From: Nitrospirota bacterium
GTDB taxonomy: Bacteria > Nitrospirota > Nitrospiria > Nitrospirales > UBA8639
Direction: 5' to 3'
DNA length: 14,611 nt
NCBI GenBank assembly: GCA_003228495.1
Contig: QIDY01000162.1
Span: forward strand, 1 to 14,611
Part shown: positions 7,897 through 14,177 of the stretch, piece after piece
How the letters are laid out: every line of letters begins with the position of its first letter
Numbering within the stretch: position 1 is the stretch's first letter
Notes under the pieces: generated by a model
The model's database searches: none
What the model saw: the letters and a program-made list of their open reading frames with translations, nothing else
Told to the model about the DNA's origin: nothing
Position numbers and translations under genes: made by a program

Positions 7897-8241
7897 CTAA
7901 AAGGACAAAATACAATCAGCCTGTCCGAGAAGAGAAGCCATTTTCGAAGGAGAGGATTCTTGAATGGTAAATTCTTCATCAATGGAAAAGGTCTCTCGGC
8001 TACCTATGGGAATGATCATGGGAATTTCCAAATTTTTTATCACAGGTAGATGCTTTTCCAGAATTTCTCCGTCAGGGAGATCATAAGCATCTTCCGAGAC
8101 TAATTGCCTTGCATTATCCAAAAGGATAATAGAAATAGGATTGGGACCTGTTGAAAGACCCAATGCAATGCGTATGGCTTCGGAAGCCCTGTGGGTTTTT
8201 GAAGGGTCCTCACGAATGAGGACAACCAACTGTTTGGACAT
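7897..8241 (-). CDS. DsrE/DsrF-like small protein (putative)
   Basis: This is a 114-residue protein with the look of the DsrE/DsrF/TusC fold. It has a first beta strand KQLVVLI, then an Arg/Ala/Glu helix (ASEAIRIALGL), a second strand ISIILLDNA, and the characteristic C-terminal SKMASLLGQADCILSF, which resembles the ending of TusC and of general DsrE proteins (a leucine helix, then a short strand ending in Phe). The only Cys is Cys110 in the last strand, so the catalytic Cys near residue 78 of TusD/DsrE is absent; this fits a DsrF/TusC-like non-catalytic partner. With the following DsrH-like gene it forms a two-gene unit without a visible DsrE catalytic partner, DsrC or TusA. The start ATG at 8239-8241 has only a weak purine run upstream. 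The assignment is by pattern, not by search. Confidence 0.6.
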   Translation of the reverse strand: MSKQLVVLIREDPSKTHRASEAIRIALGLSTGPNPISIILLDNARQLVSEDAYDLPDGEILEKHLPVIKNLEIPMIIPIGSRETFSIDEEFTIQESSPSKMASLLGQADCILSF

Positions 8242-8364
8242 CTCTTGCTACTTAACTAGGTGAAATACGTAAATAAAGTGTATTTTGGTGTTTGCGTGAT
8301 AACGAATTTAAAAGAAAATCTAGAACGAAGATATTCTCATTTCTTATTGAAAAATAAGAGAAAA

Positions 8365-8393
8365 ACCCTAGCACTGGACAAAAAAAATGTCAA
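8365..8393 (-). promoter_or_regulatory. Candidate promoter for the Dsr-like pair
   Basis: On the minus strand a perfect -35 TTGACA (8388-8393) is followed after 17 bases by TAGGGT (8365-8370), preceded by TG one base upstream (extended -10). The -10 is poor (3 of 6), so the extended element and perfect -35 carry the call. Transcription would start near 8358, giving a leader of about 115 bases. That leader contains a 6-base-pair stem with a 4-base loop at 8343-8358. Confidence 0.4.
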
Positions 8394-8410
8394 GAAAAAT
8401 CGTGGTCTAT

Positions 8411-8581
8411 TTAACCTAGAAACGGCGGTTGAGCGCGAAAAAGCTGTAGAAGATATTTACGTGCATAGGGAATTCAAAAAACACGTGGTCACTTTGGGGG
8501 TGAAGAGAGATTTTTTGAATTCCCTGGGTGCGTGAAGAGCTTTTGCAGACTTTCTGGATCCAACTACCGCTTCTAGGTTTA
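8411..8581. repeat. 171-base imperfect inverted repeat
   Basis: The two halves are reverse complements in strict register about position 8496. The core arms, 8467-8481 and 8511-8525, are a perfect 15-base match (AGGGAATTCAAAAAA and its complement) around a 29-base loop. Outer arms continue without gaps: 8413-8426 against 8566-8579 match at 12 of 14, and 8427-8466 against 8526-8565 at 22 of 40. Inside the loop TCAC (8489-8492) and GTGA (8500-8503) also pair in register. In a plus-strand RNA nine of the mismatches in the 40-base section become G-U pairs. It fills the gap between the Dsr-like pair and hisS. No target-site duplication or transposase is seen. It may be a structured RNA, a transcription-end structure or a decayed mobile element. 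Confidence 0.8.
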
Positions 8582-8597
8582 ACATGAAATACCCTAA

Positions 8598-9842
8598 TCA
8601 CTTCTTCTGTATTCTTTGTGTTATTTCTTCTAGATTGACGATTTCCTGAACCTTGGTTTGCATATTCCGCAGGATAGCAGTATTGGAATCAGCTTCGTTA
8701 TCCCCGACAATAATGGAATAGTCTGCACCAAGTTTGTCAGCGGAGCGAAGGAGAGCCTTAAGAGTATTCCCTTTGTGATCGGTATCTGCCCGCATTCCCG
8801 CCTGTCGAATTTTATAAAGGAGCGTAAAGGCCTTGGGCTTCCCGGTATCTCCGAATCCAGCGACAAAAAAGAGGGGCGATTTCTTGGTTGTTTGGTCTTC
8901 AGCGAGGAGGAGTGTGACCCGTTCCAAACCCACAGCAAACCCGATAGCTGGAGTTGAGGGACCATGTAGGACTTGAAAGAGACTGTCATAGCGTCCTCCG
9001 GCTCCGATAGTACTTTGTGCCCCTAAATGAGGGGACGTGATTTCGAAAGTTGTTCGAGAGTAATAATCAAGCCCTCTAACAAGTCGATGATTAATGGTAT
9101 AGGCAATATCAAGAGCACTAAGACCGTCCAGAACAGCTTGAAAATGAGTCCTTGAATTGTCGGAAAGATAGTCGATTAAAATGGGTGTCTGTTGTGTCGT
9201 TTCCTGACATACTGGAACTTTACAATCCAATATCCGAAGGGGATTCGTCGAATGACGGCGCTGGCAATTTCCGCAGAGGGTTTTGAGAATGGGGGAAAGG
9301 AATTCCTTGAGTTTGTGAATATAGACTTCTCGGTCATTCAGAGTCCCAATAGAATTAATGTGTAAGGTTAAATCCTCAAGACCCAGGGAAGAGAAAAATT
9401 GACATAACAAGGCCATGACCTCCACATCTATGAGAGGATGATCTATCCCAAGTGCTTCCACACCAAATTGGTGAAATTGCCGATAACGCCCGGCTTGTGG
9501 CCGTTCATGACGGAACATGGGCCCTAAATAAAATAGCTTTCGCGTGGTGGGAGAATCCAGAAGTTTATGTTCCAGAACAGCTCTCACGACCCCAGCAGTC
9601 CCTTCAGGACGCAAAGTCAAAGAACTTCCGTCCCGATCGAGAAAGGTATACATTTCCTTTTCCACGATATCTGTCGTCCCACCAATGCTCCTGGCGTAAA
9701 GCTCAGTGAATTCGAATATAGGGATCCGAATTTCAGAAAACCCATATTGAGTGGCCAGGGTCCGCGCGACCGTCTCGATGTGCTGCCACTGAGGGGTTTG
9801 CTGAGGGAGGATATCCTTGAGCCCTTTGACGGATCGCAACAC
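8598..9842 (-). CDS. hisS: Histidyl-tRNA synthetase
   Basis: This class II aminoacyl-tRNA synthetase charges tRNA-His with histidine using ATP in the cytoplasm. It has 414 residues, normal for a bacterial homodimeric HisRS. Motif 2 reads FRHERPQAGRYRQFHQ (110-125, Arg111). The histidine-specific motif is LVRGLDYYSRTTFE (254-267, with Arg256 matching the catalytic arginine). GAGGRYD lies at 280-286 and motif 3 AIGFAVGLERV at 299-309. The anticodon-binding domain occupies about 323-414. Cys190, Cys193, Cys207 and Cys212 lie in the insertion domain. The start is GTG at 9840-9842 with AGAGGA about 7 bases upstream; the next codon, TTG, is an alternative. It is transcribed from the promoter at 9891-9919, divergently from rpmH. 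Its place between dnaA and rpmH is unusual. Confidence 0.97.
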   Translation of the reverse strand: MLRSVKGLKDILPQQTPQWQHIETVARTLATQYGFSEIRIPIFEFTELYARSIGGTTDIVEKEMYTFLDRDGSSLTLRPEGTAGVVRAVLEHKLLDSPTTRKLFYLGPMFRHERPQAGRYRQFHQFGVEALGIDHPLIDVEVMALLCQFFSSLGLEDLTLHINSIGTLNDREVYIHKLKEFLSPILKTLCGNCQRRHSTNPLRILDCKVPVCQETTQQTPILIDYLSDNSRTHFQAVLDGLSALDIAYTINHRLVRGLDYYSRTTFEITSPHLGAQSTIGAGGRYDSLFQVLHGPSTPAIGFAVGLERVTLLLAEDQTTKKSPLFFVAGFGDTGKPKAFTLLYKIRQAGMRADTDHKGNTLKALLRSADKLGADYSIIVGDNEADSNTAILRNMQTKVQEIVNLEEITQRIQKK

Positions 9843-9851
9843 GAAAAGTCC

Positions 9852-9867
9852 TCTTTAAATTTAAAGA
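9852..9867. promoter_or_regulatory. AT-rich 16-base palindrome before hisS
   Basis: TCTTTAAATTTAAAGA is a perfect palindrome lying between the hisS promoter and its start codon, and it abuts the ribosome binding site. It could be a dimer-binding site acting downstream of the promoter. AT-rich palindromes can also arise by chance in such DNA, so the role is unproven. Confidence 0.35.
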
Positions 9868-9890
9868 AAAAATGCAAAAAAGTGGATTCG

Positions 9891-9919
9891 ACTATATCTT
9901 TCCGCCCCAACCCAGTCAA
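9891..9919 (-). promoter_or_regulatory. hisS: Sigma-70 type promoter for hisS
   Basis: On the minus strand TTGACT (9914-9919) is followed after exactly 17 bases by TATAGT (9891-9896); each matches 5 of 6 consensus positions. Transcription would start near 9884, giving a leader of about 40 bases before the GTG. Confidence 0.75.
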
Positions 9920-9962
9920 CGAATTGGTCTGTGGATGCCGAGGGGAAGCGCAGAAAATACGT

Positions 9963-9991
9963 TTGACTCTCAAACCATTCGCCCATAAAAT
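9963..9991 (+). promoter_or_regulatory. rpmH: Sigma-70 type promoter for the rpmH cluster
   Basis: TTGACT (9963-9968) and TAAAAT (9986-9991) each match 5 of 6 consensus positions with a 17-base spacer. Transcription would start near 9998, about 34 bases before the rpmH start. It points away from the hisS promoter and shares its -35 sequence. It probably drives rpmH-rnpA-yidD and perhaps the downstream genes. Confidence 0.75.
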
Positions 9992-10031
9992 GATGAGTTC
10001 ATAAGAAAAAGGTCGAAAGGAGAAGAGTACC

Positions 10032-10178
10032 GTGTCAATGACATATCGAAAACCGTCGAACTTAAAGAGAAAACGAGACCATGGGTTTCGAAAACGGATG
10101 AGTACCAAGAATGGGAGAAAAGTTCTTGCTCGTCGACGGAAAAAGGGGCGATCCCGGCTCACAGTTTCCGATGAGTAA
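10032..10178 (+). CDS. rpmH: 50S ribosomal protein L34
   Basis: L34 is a short, very basic protein of the large ribosomal subunit. The block PSNLKRKRDHGFRKRM, then STKNGRKVLARRRKKGRSRLTVSDE, matches the family almost throughout. The start chosen is GTG at 10032, giving 48 residues, because AAAGGAG (10016-10022) lies 9 bases upstream. An in-frame ATG at 10038 (46 residues) is the alternative but would be 15 bases from that site. The stop TAA at 10176-10178 overlaps the ATG at 10171 proposed for rnpA, the usual tight L34/RNase P protein junction. Confidence 0.96.
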   Translation: MSMTYRKPSNLKRKRDHGFRKRMSTKNGRKVLARRRKKGRSRLTVSDE

Positions 10179-10535
10179 AAGGGGGATTTCCTTTTTTTCT
10201 TAAAAAAGAAACATGAATATGATGGGGTAAAAGCGACAGGTTCCGTAGTCAGGAGCCCGTTTTTTACCTTTATCCATAGCCGCGTCCCAGGAGATGTTTT
10301 ACCCCGTATGGGAGTTGTGGTAGGACGGCGGGTCGGAAAAGCTGTCACGCGGAATCGGCTGAAACGGATCATTCGAGAACTGGTTAGAGCTTCCTATTCC
10401 GATATGGCGCTTGGCCATCACTGCATCGTCTATCCCAAGGTTAAAATTCTTCGTTCCAGTTTTCAGGAGGTGGAGAAGGCTTGGAACCAAATGCTCAGGC
10501 AAATTGGAGTTATCCGATCTATGAGGCCAGAATGA
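10171..10535 (+). CDS. rnpA: RNase P protein component, frame broken near start
   Basis: This is the protein cofactor of the RNase P ribozyme that matures tRNA 5' ends. The signature RNRLKRIIRE and preceding GVVVGRRVGKAV are clear, and homology extends upstream through LKKKHEYDGVKATGSVVRSPFF. In this frame, however, no ATG, GTG or TTG occurs between the rpmH stop (10176-10178) and the ATG at 10308, which lies inside the conserved core. An ATG at 10171, overlapping the rpmH stop, reads MSKRGISFF but hits TAA at 10201. One extra T in the T7 run (10192-10198) would join the two into a 121-residue protein of normal length. The cause could be a homopolymer length error, polymerase or ribosome slippage, or a mutation. 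Loss of an essential gene is unlikely. Its TGA overlaps the ATG of yidD. Confidence 0.9.
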
Positions 10536-10741
10536 CGTGGGTCTTAAAAAAAATGATTGTTGTTTATCAGTGTGGAATTTCGCCATACGTTGGGGTCTGT
10601 TGCCGTTTTGAACCGACCTGCTCCCACTATACCGTGCAAGCCATCGATAAGCATGGGCCCGTGAAAGGGCTATTGTTAGGAATAGGACGTCTGCTGAAGT
10701 GTCATCCCTTCCATTCCGGGGGTTTGGATCCGGTCCCCTGA
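10532..10741 (+). CDS. yidD: Membrane protein insertion efficiency factor YidD
   Basis: YidD is a small membrane-associated protein that assists YidC-dependent insertion; its exact mechanism is not established. The 69-residue product MTWVLKKMIVVYQCGISPYVG, followed by CCRFEPTCSHYTVQAI and the terminal KCHPFHSGGLDPVP, carries all the family hallmarks, including conserved cysteines. The start ATG overlaps the rnpA stop (ATGA), with GAGG just upstream, so translation is likely coupled. A longer frame beginning at ATG 10481 would add 17 residues with no family support. It lies between rnpA and yidC, the standard order. Confidence 0.93.
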   Translation: MTWVLKKMIVVYQCGISPYVGVCCRFEPTCSHYTVQAIDKHGPVKGLLLGIGRLLKCHPFHSGGLDPVP

Positions 10742-10810
10742 TCTCAATACATTCACCTCTATCATCTGACCGTCAATTGCCACCAGTGTTTAGGAGACTC
10801 CAAAGTTAAA

Positions 10811-12610
10811 ATGGAAAAGCGCGTCGTCCTTTTCCTGGTACTTTCCCTTGGCATTATTTTTGGGTACGACCTCCTGCTGAAGGAATTAGGCTACTCTCCG
10901 TTTTCGAACTCGCCCATTATCGATGAGGAAATCTATCAAATCGATTCGCAAGGCGAATCGCCCACTGATCGTCCCTCTTCCGCACCCTCCGACCCAGCTC
11001 TAGAAAGTTCCATGATCTCTTCGGATAATTCCGAGATGTCAGCCGACCAGGTAGTCGTGGCGGCGGAGGAAATCATCGTGATTGAAACACCCTTGCTCCG
11101 AGTAGGGCTTTCAAATCAGGGAGCCGCGATCACTTCTTGGGAATTAAAAAAATTCCTAACGCAAACAGAGGAAAGTACGCCGGTCCAATTAGTCTATTCC
11201 AATGGACAATTTCCCGAACCGTTGACCTTGAAGTTTGAAGGCCATGAAGAAGTGACCGACATGCTTCGGCGAACTCCCTATCGCGTTGAAAAGGATTTCT
11301 CGGAGTTAGACGAGAGGCACCCTACGGGAAAAGTTGTATTCACTTACGGTTCAGATGAAACCGAGATGTCGGTTGAAAAGACACTCGTCTTTCATTACGA
11401 CTCATATGTAGTGGATATGGAAATTCGCACACGAGGAGTTCCCGAAAAACTGGACTTAATGTTAGGGACAAATTTTGGGGTGGTGGAATGGGGCCAAGGA
11501 TTTATCGGGTTGCTGGGATCGGCCTGGATGATTGAAGAGGAATTAGTCAAAGAGTCGCCTGAGTCGGATGATCCCACGATTCAACGAGAGGGCCCTGTGA
11601 AGTGGCTGGCCCTCCAAGATAAATATTTCATCAGTGTCTTGATTCCAGTTAATCCGGAAAATGCGACGGGTCTTTTTTCAAAACTTGAAAACGAGAGAGT
11701 TGTCTCTGCTGGGCTTACTATTCAGGCCGGGTCTGAAGAACAAGTTTATAAGGGCAGATTATATGCCGGGCCCAAACAATTCGATGTGCTGAAATCGTTT
11801 GAAATCGGTTTGGAAGATACGATTGATTTCGGATGGTTTATTTATGGTAGTTGGACGCCTGTGAAGGCCGTCGCTAAACCGCTGTTTTCGGTTCTTCGAT
11901 TCATCCATGACTATACGCACAACTATGGGGTAGCCATTATTTTATTGACGGTTGGCATCAAATTATTGTTCGTACCTTTGCAATATAAAAGCTATAAATC
12001 CATGCAAGGAATGAAGGATATCCAACCCAAAGTTGCGAAGCTTCAAGAAAAATATAAAGACGACAAGCAAAAACTTAATGAAGACCTTATGAAGCTCTAT
12101 CGGGAGCATAAAGTCAATCCGATAGGCGGGTGTCTTCCGATGTTTCTTCAGATGCCGGTCTTTATTGCCTTATTTAATATTTTGTATATGACGATCGATT
12201 TGCGGCAGGCTCCATTTATGCTTTGGATTACGGACCTGTCCATCCAGGATCCGTTTTATGTGCTGCCCGTGCTCATGGGTGCGTCCATGTTCGTGCAACA
12301 AAAAATTATGCCGACGACGGTGGACCCCAACATGGCCAAAATGATGTTGATTTTGCCGATAGGGCTCACCTTTTTGTTTGTCACATTCCCTGCTGGGCTC
12401 GTATTATATTGGGTCACCAATAATGTGTTGACGATCACACAGCAATTTGTGACAGATCGCTATGTCCTCCCACCCAAAAAACCAGGAACGACCGAAATTG
12501 CCAAGACCGATTCACCATCGTCTGGTCCTGAAAAGCCTGACAAGCCAGGGAAAAAGAAATCCTCTTCTCAGCAATCCGGCAAGCCATCAGGCAAATCAAA
12601 AAAATCCTAA
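10811..12610 (+). CDS. yidC: Membrane protein insertase YidC
   Basis: YidC/Oxa1 inserts and folds inner-membrane proteins, alone or with the Sec translocon. It has 599 residues. TM1 is about 5-23 and a large periplasmic beta-domain covers about 80-355, the gram-negative type. The conserved insertase core starts at about 367, with TM2 near 372-393, the cytoplasmic hairpin containing QPKVAKLQEKYKDDKQKLN, the NPIGGCLPMFLQMPVFIALF segment and TMs through VLYWVTNNVLTITQQ. The usual groove arginine of E. coli YidC (Arg366) appears as lysine in TVGIKLLFVPL. The C-terminal tail (about the last 45 residues) is rich in Lys, Ser, Gly and Pro, likely aiding ribosome contact. The ribosome binding site AGGAG is 14 bases before the ATG, rather far. 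It follows yidD by 69 bases. Confidence 0.97.
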   Translation: MEKRVVLFLVLSLGIIFGYDLLLKELGYSPFSNSPIIDEEIYQIDSQGESPTDRPSSAPSDPALESSMISSDNSEMSADQVVVAAEEIIVIETPLLRVGLSNQGAAITSWELKKFLTQTEESTPVQLVYSNGQFPEPLTLKFEGHEEVTDMLRRTPYRVEKDFSELDERHPTGKVVFTYGSDETEMSVEKTLVFHYDSYVVDMEIRTRGVPEKLDLMLGTNFGVVEWGQGFIGLLGSAWMIEEELVKESPESDDPTIQREGPVKWLALQDKYFISVLIPVNPENATGLFSKLENERVVSAGLTIQAGSEEQVYKGRLYAGPKQFDVLKSFEIGLEDTIDFGWFIYGSWTPVKAVAKPLFSVLRFIHDYTHNYGVAIILLTVGIKLLFVPLQYKSYKSMQGMKDIQPKVAKLQEKYKDDKQKLNEDLMKLYREHKVNPIGGCLPMFLQMPVFIALFNILYMTIDLRQAPFMLWITDLSIQDPFYVLPVLMGASMFVQQKIMPTTVDPNMAKMMLILPIGLTFLFVTFPAGLVLYWVTNNVLTITQQFVTDRYVLPPKKPGTTEIAKTDSPSSGPEKPDKPGKKKSSSQQSGKPSGKSKKS

Positions 12611-12613
12611 TGT

Positions 12614-14068
12614 ATGGTGTCAGTAGGTATGAGTGCCTTGGACGACACCATTTGCGCCGTCGCTACCCCCGCTGGTGAAGGGGGCGTGGGCATTGTGCGG
12701 GTAAGCGGCTCTCGAGCGCTTCCCATTGCTTCCAATGTCGTCCGACTTCGTTGCGCAAAACCCCTTTCGGAAATCACTTCCCATCAATTGTATTTGGGGA
12801 AATTTCTTTGGGAACAATTCCAAACTCAAGACTCTGTGAGACATGAGTCCGCCACCGTATTAGATGAAGTGTTGGTCGTGACCATGCGAGCTCCACGTTC
12901 CTACACGGGCGAAGATGTCGTCGAGGTCCATGGCCATGGCGGACCGCTCATTGTGCAAGCTATGTGCGAAGCCCTCACACAAGCCGGAGCTCGCATGGCC
13001 GAGCCTGGAGAATTTACCAAACGGGCGTTTTTAAATGGGCGGCTCGATCTGACTCAAGCCGAGGCAGTCTTGGACACCATTCAAGCCAACTCCCTCCATA
13101 GCCTGAAATTAGCGCAAGAACATCTTCAGGGCGGATTGTCTGAAATTATCCAAGGCCATCGGGATGGGTTGGTGAAACTTCTGGCTCATATAGAGGCCGG
13201 AATGGATTTTGGAGAAGAAGATATTCAATTCATTGAACAGACCGAATTACAAGAGAAACTCAGGACGATTGTCGGAGCTGTTGAAACATTGATCGAGTCA
13301 GCTCGGGAAGGGCGGATTATTCGTGAAGGAATTCGAACCGTCATTCTCGGGCGCCCCAATGTGGGGAAGTCCAGCGTTTTGAATGCCATTTTAGATGTTA
13401 ATCGAGCCATCGTTTCTCAGATTCCTGGAACGACCCGCGATGTGCTTGAAGAATCTGTCATGGTCGAAGGGGTGATGATTCGACTGTTCGATACCGCGGG
13501 GTTACGAGAGACGACCGACGAATTAGAGCAAGAAGGCATGAGCAGAGCCGAAGAGGCGATTCAACAAGCGAATGTCTTGGTCATGGTGTTTGATCAAAGC
13601 CAGGCACTCACAGAAAAAGACATGGGCCTTATACAAGAATACAGGCAGAAAACTCGGGTGATGATTTTAAATAAACATGATCTTCCTCAACAGGTTTCAC
13701 TTGAGGACATTCAAGAAATTGCCACATCCCATGAAAAAAACCTCCTTCAGACAGAATATGTCCAAGTCTGTGCGTTAACAGGTGAAGGTATTGATGACGT
13801 CAAACGAGCCATTAAACATGTGGCTGTTGGGAGGCGCCACGAAGCAGGCGATTCAGTATTAATCTCCCGGTTGAGGCACAAGGTCCTGCTTCAACAAACG
13901 GCTGAAGCCTTGCATAATGCCCTCGCGGCGATTGATGATACACGATCTGCCGAATGTGTGGCGTTGGATATGCGAGTGGCGTTGCAAGCTCTTGGTGAAA
14001 TAGTAGGCACCGTGACGAATGAAGATATTTTAGATCAAATCTTCCGAGAGTTTTGCATTGGCAAGTAA
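12614..14068 (+). CDS. mnmE: tRNA modification GTPase MnmE
   Basis: MnmE acts with MnmG to place a (carboxymethyl)aminomethyl group on C5 of wobble uridine 34 in certain tRNAs. It has 484 residues. The N-terminal tetrahydrofolate-binding domain starts DTICAVATPAGEGGVGIVRVSG. The helical domain holds an inserted G domain with G1 GRPNVGKSS (246-254), GTTRD (272-276), DTAGLRE (293-299) and NKHD. The protein ends in the catalytic CIGK (481-484). The start may be ATG at 12614, which has no ribosome binding site and sits 3 bases after the yidC stop. The alternative ATG at 12629 (M6) is preceded by AGTAGG and gives the more usual length at the N-terminus. The usual partner gene mnmG does not follow; an IS1-type element does. 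Confidence 0.97.
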   Translation: MVSVGMSALDDTICAVATPAGEGGVGIVRVSGSRALPIASNVVRLRCAKPLSEITSHQLYLGKFLWEQFQTQDSVRHESATVLDEVLVVTMRAPRSYTGEDVVEVHGHGGPLIVQAMCEALTQAGARMAEPGEFTKRAFLNGRLDLTQAEAVLDTIQANSLHSLKLAQEHLQGGLSEIIQGHRDGLVKLLAHIEAGMDFGEEDIQFIEQTELQEKLRTIVGAVETLIESAREGRIIREGIRTVILGRPNVGKSSVLNAILDVNRAIVSQIPGTTRDVLEESVMVEGVMIRLFDTAGLRETTDELEQEGMSRAEEAIQQANVLVMVFDQSQALTEKDMGLIQEYRQKTRVMILNKHDLPQQVSLEDIQEIATSHEKNLLQTEYVQVCALTGEGIDDVKRAIKHVAVGRRHEAGDSVLISRLRHKVLLQQTAEALHNALAAIDDTRSAECVALDMRVALQALGEIVGTVTNEDILDQIFREFCIGK

Positions 14069-14177
14069 AGGTAGGAGGGCTCAAAAATCGTCATGCCCAC
14101 AGGGAATAGGAATTTCGAGAGTATTTACCTATAGATAGATATCTGTTAGTATCCTCCTATACTGAAAGGAGGAGACG
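14069..14177. other. mnmE downstream gap with left end of the IS
   Basis: This gap begins with a ribosome-binding-like GGAGGG (14074-14079), then an ATG at 14093 that opens a 13-codon frame (MPTGNRNFESIYL). That could be the stump of the next native gene, cut by the insertion. The IS left end must lie somewhere in 14090-14150. Its terminal repeat cannot be fixed without the right end. Confidence 0.5.
14148..14173 (+). promoter_or_regulatory. Hairpins masking the transposase ribosome binding site
   Basis: TCCTCCT (14152-14158) is perfectly complementary to AGGAGGA (14167-14173), the ribosome binding site of the transposase, with an 8-base loop. A competing stem, AGTAT (14148-14152) with ATACT (14159-14163), would instead leave CCTCCT in a loop and the site free. 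Such foldback would restrain translation from transcripts reading in from mnmE. Confidence 0.55.

Noticed and set aside
8260..8535. 91-codon plus-strand frame in the hisS/Dsr gap
   Set aside because: Very Lys/Arg/Asn-rich, no ribosome binding site, resembles no family, and half of it is the inverted repeat; likely chance.
10202..10208. A AAA AAG heptamer in rnpA as a programmed -1 site like dnaX
   Set aside because: It is already in the frame that encodes the conserved RnpA core; slipping there would leave the frame, not enter it.
9617..10372. 251-codon minus-strand frame over hisS, rpmH and rnpA
   Set aside because: Antisense to rpmH and rnpA and overlapping hisS in another frame; rich in Arg, Phe and Ser as expected of a shadow.
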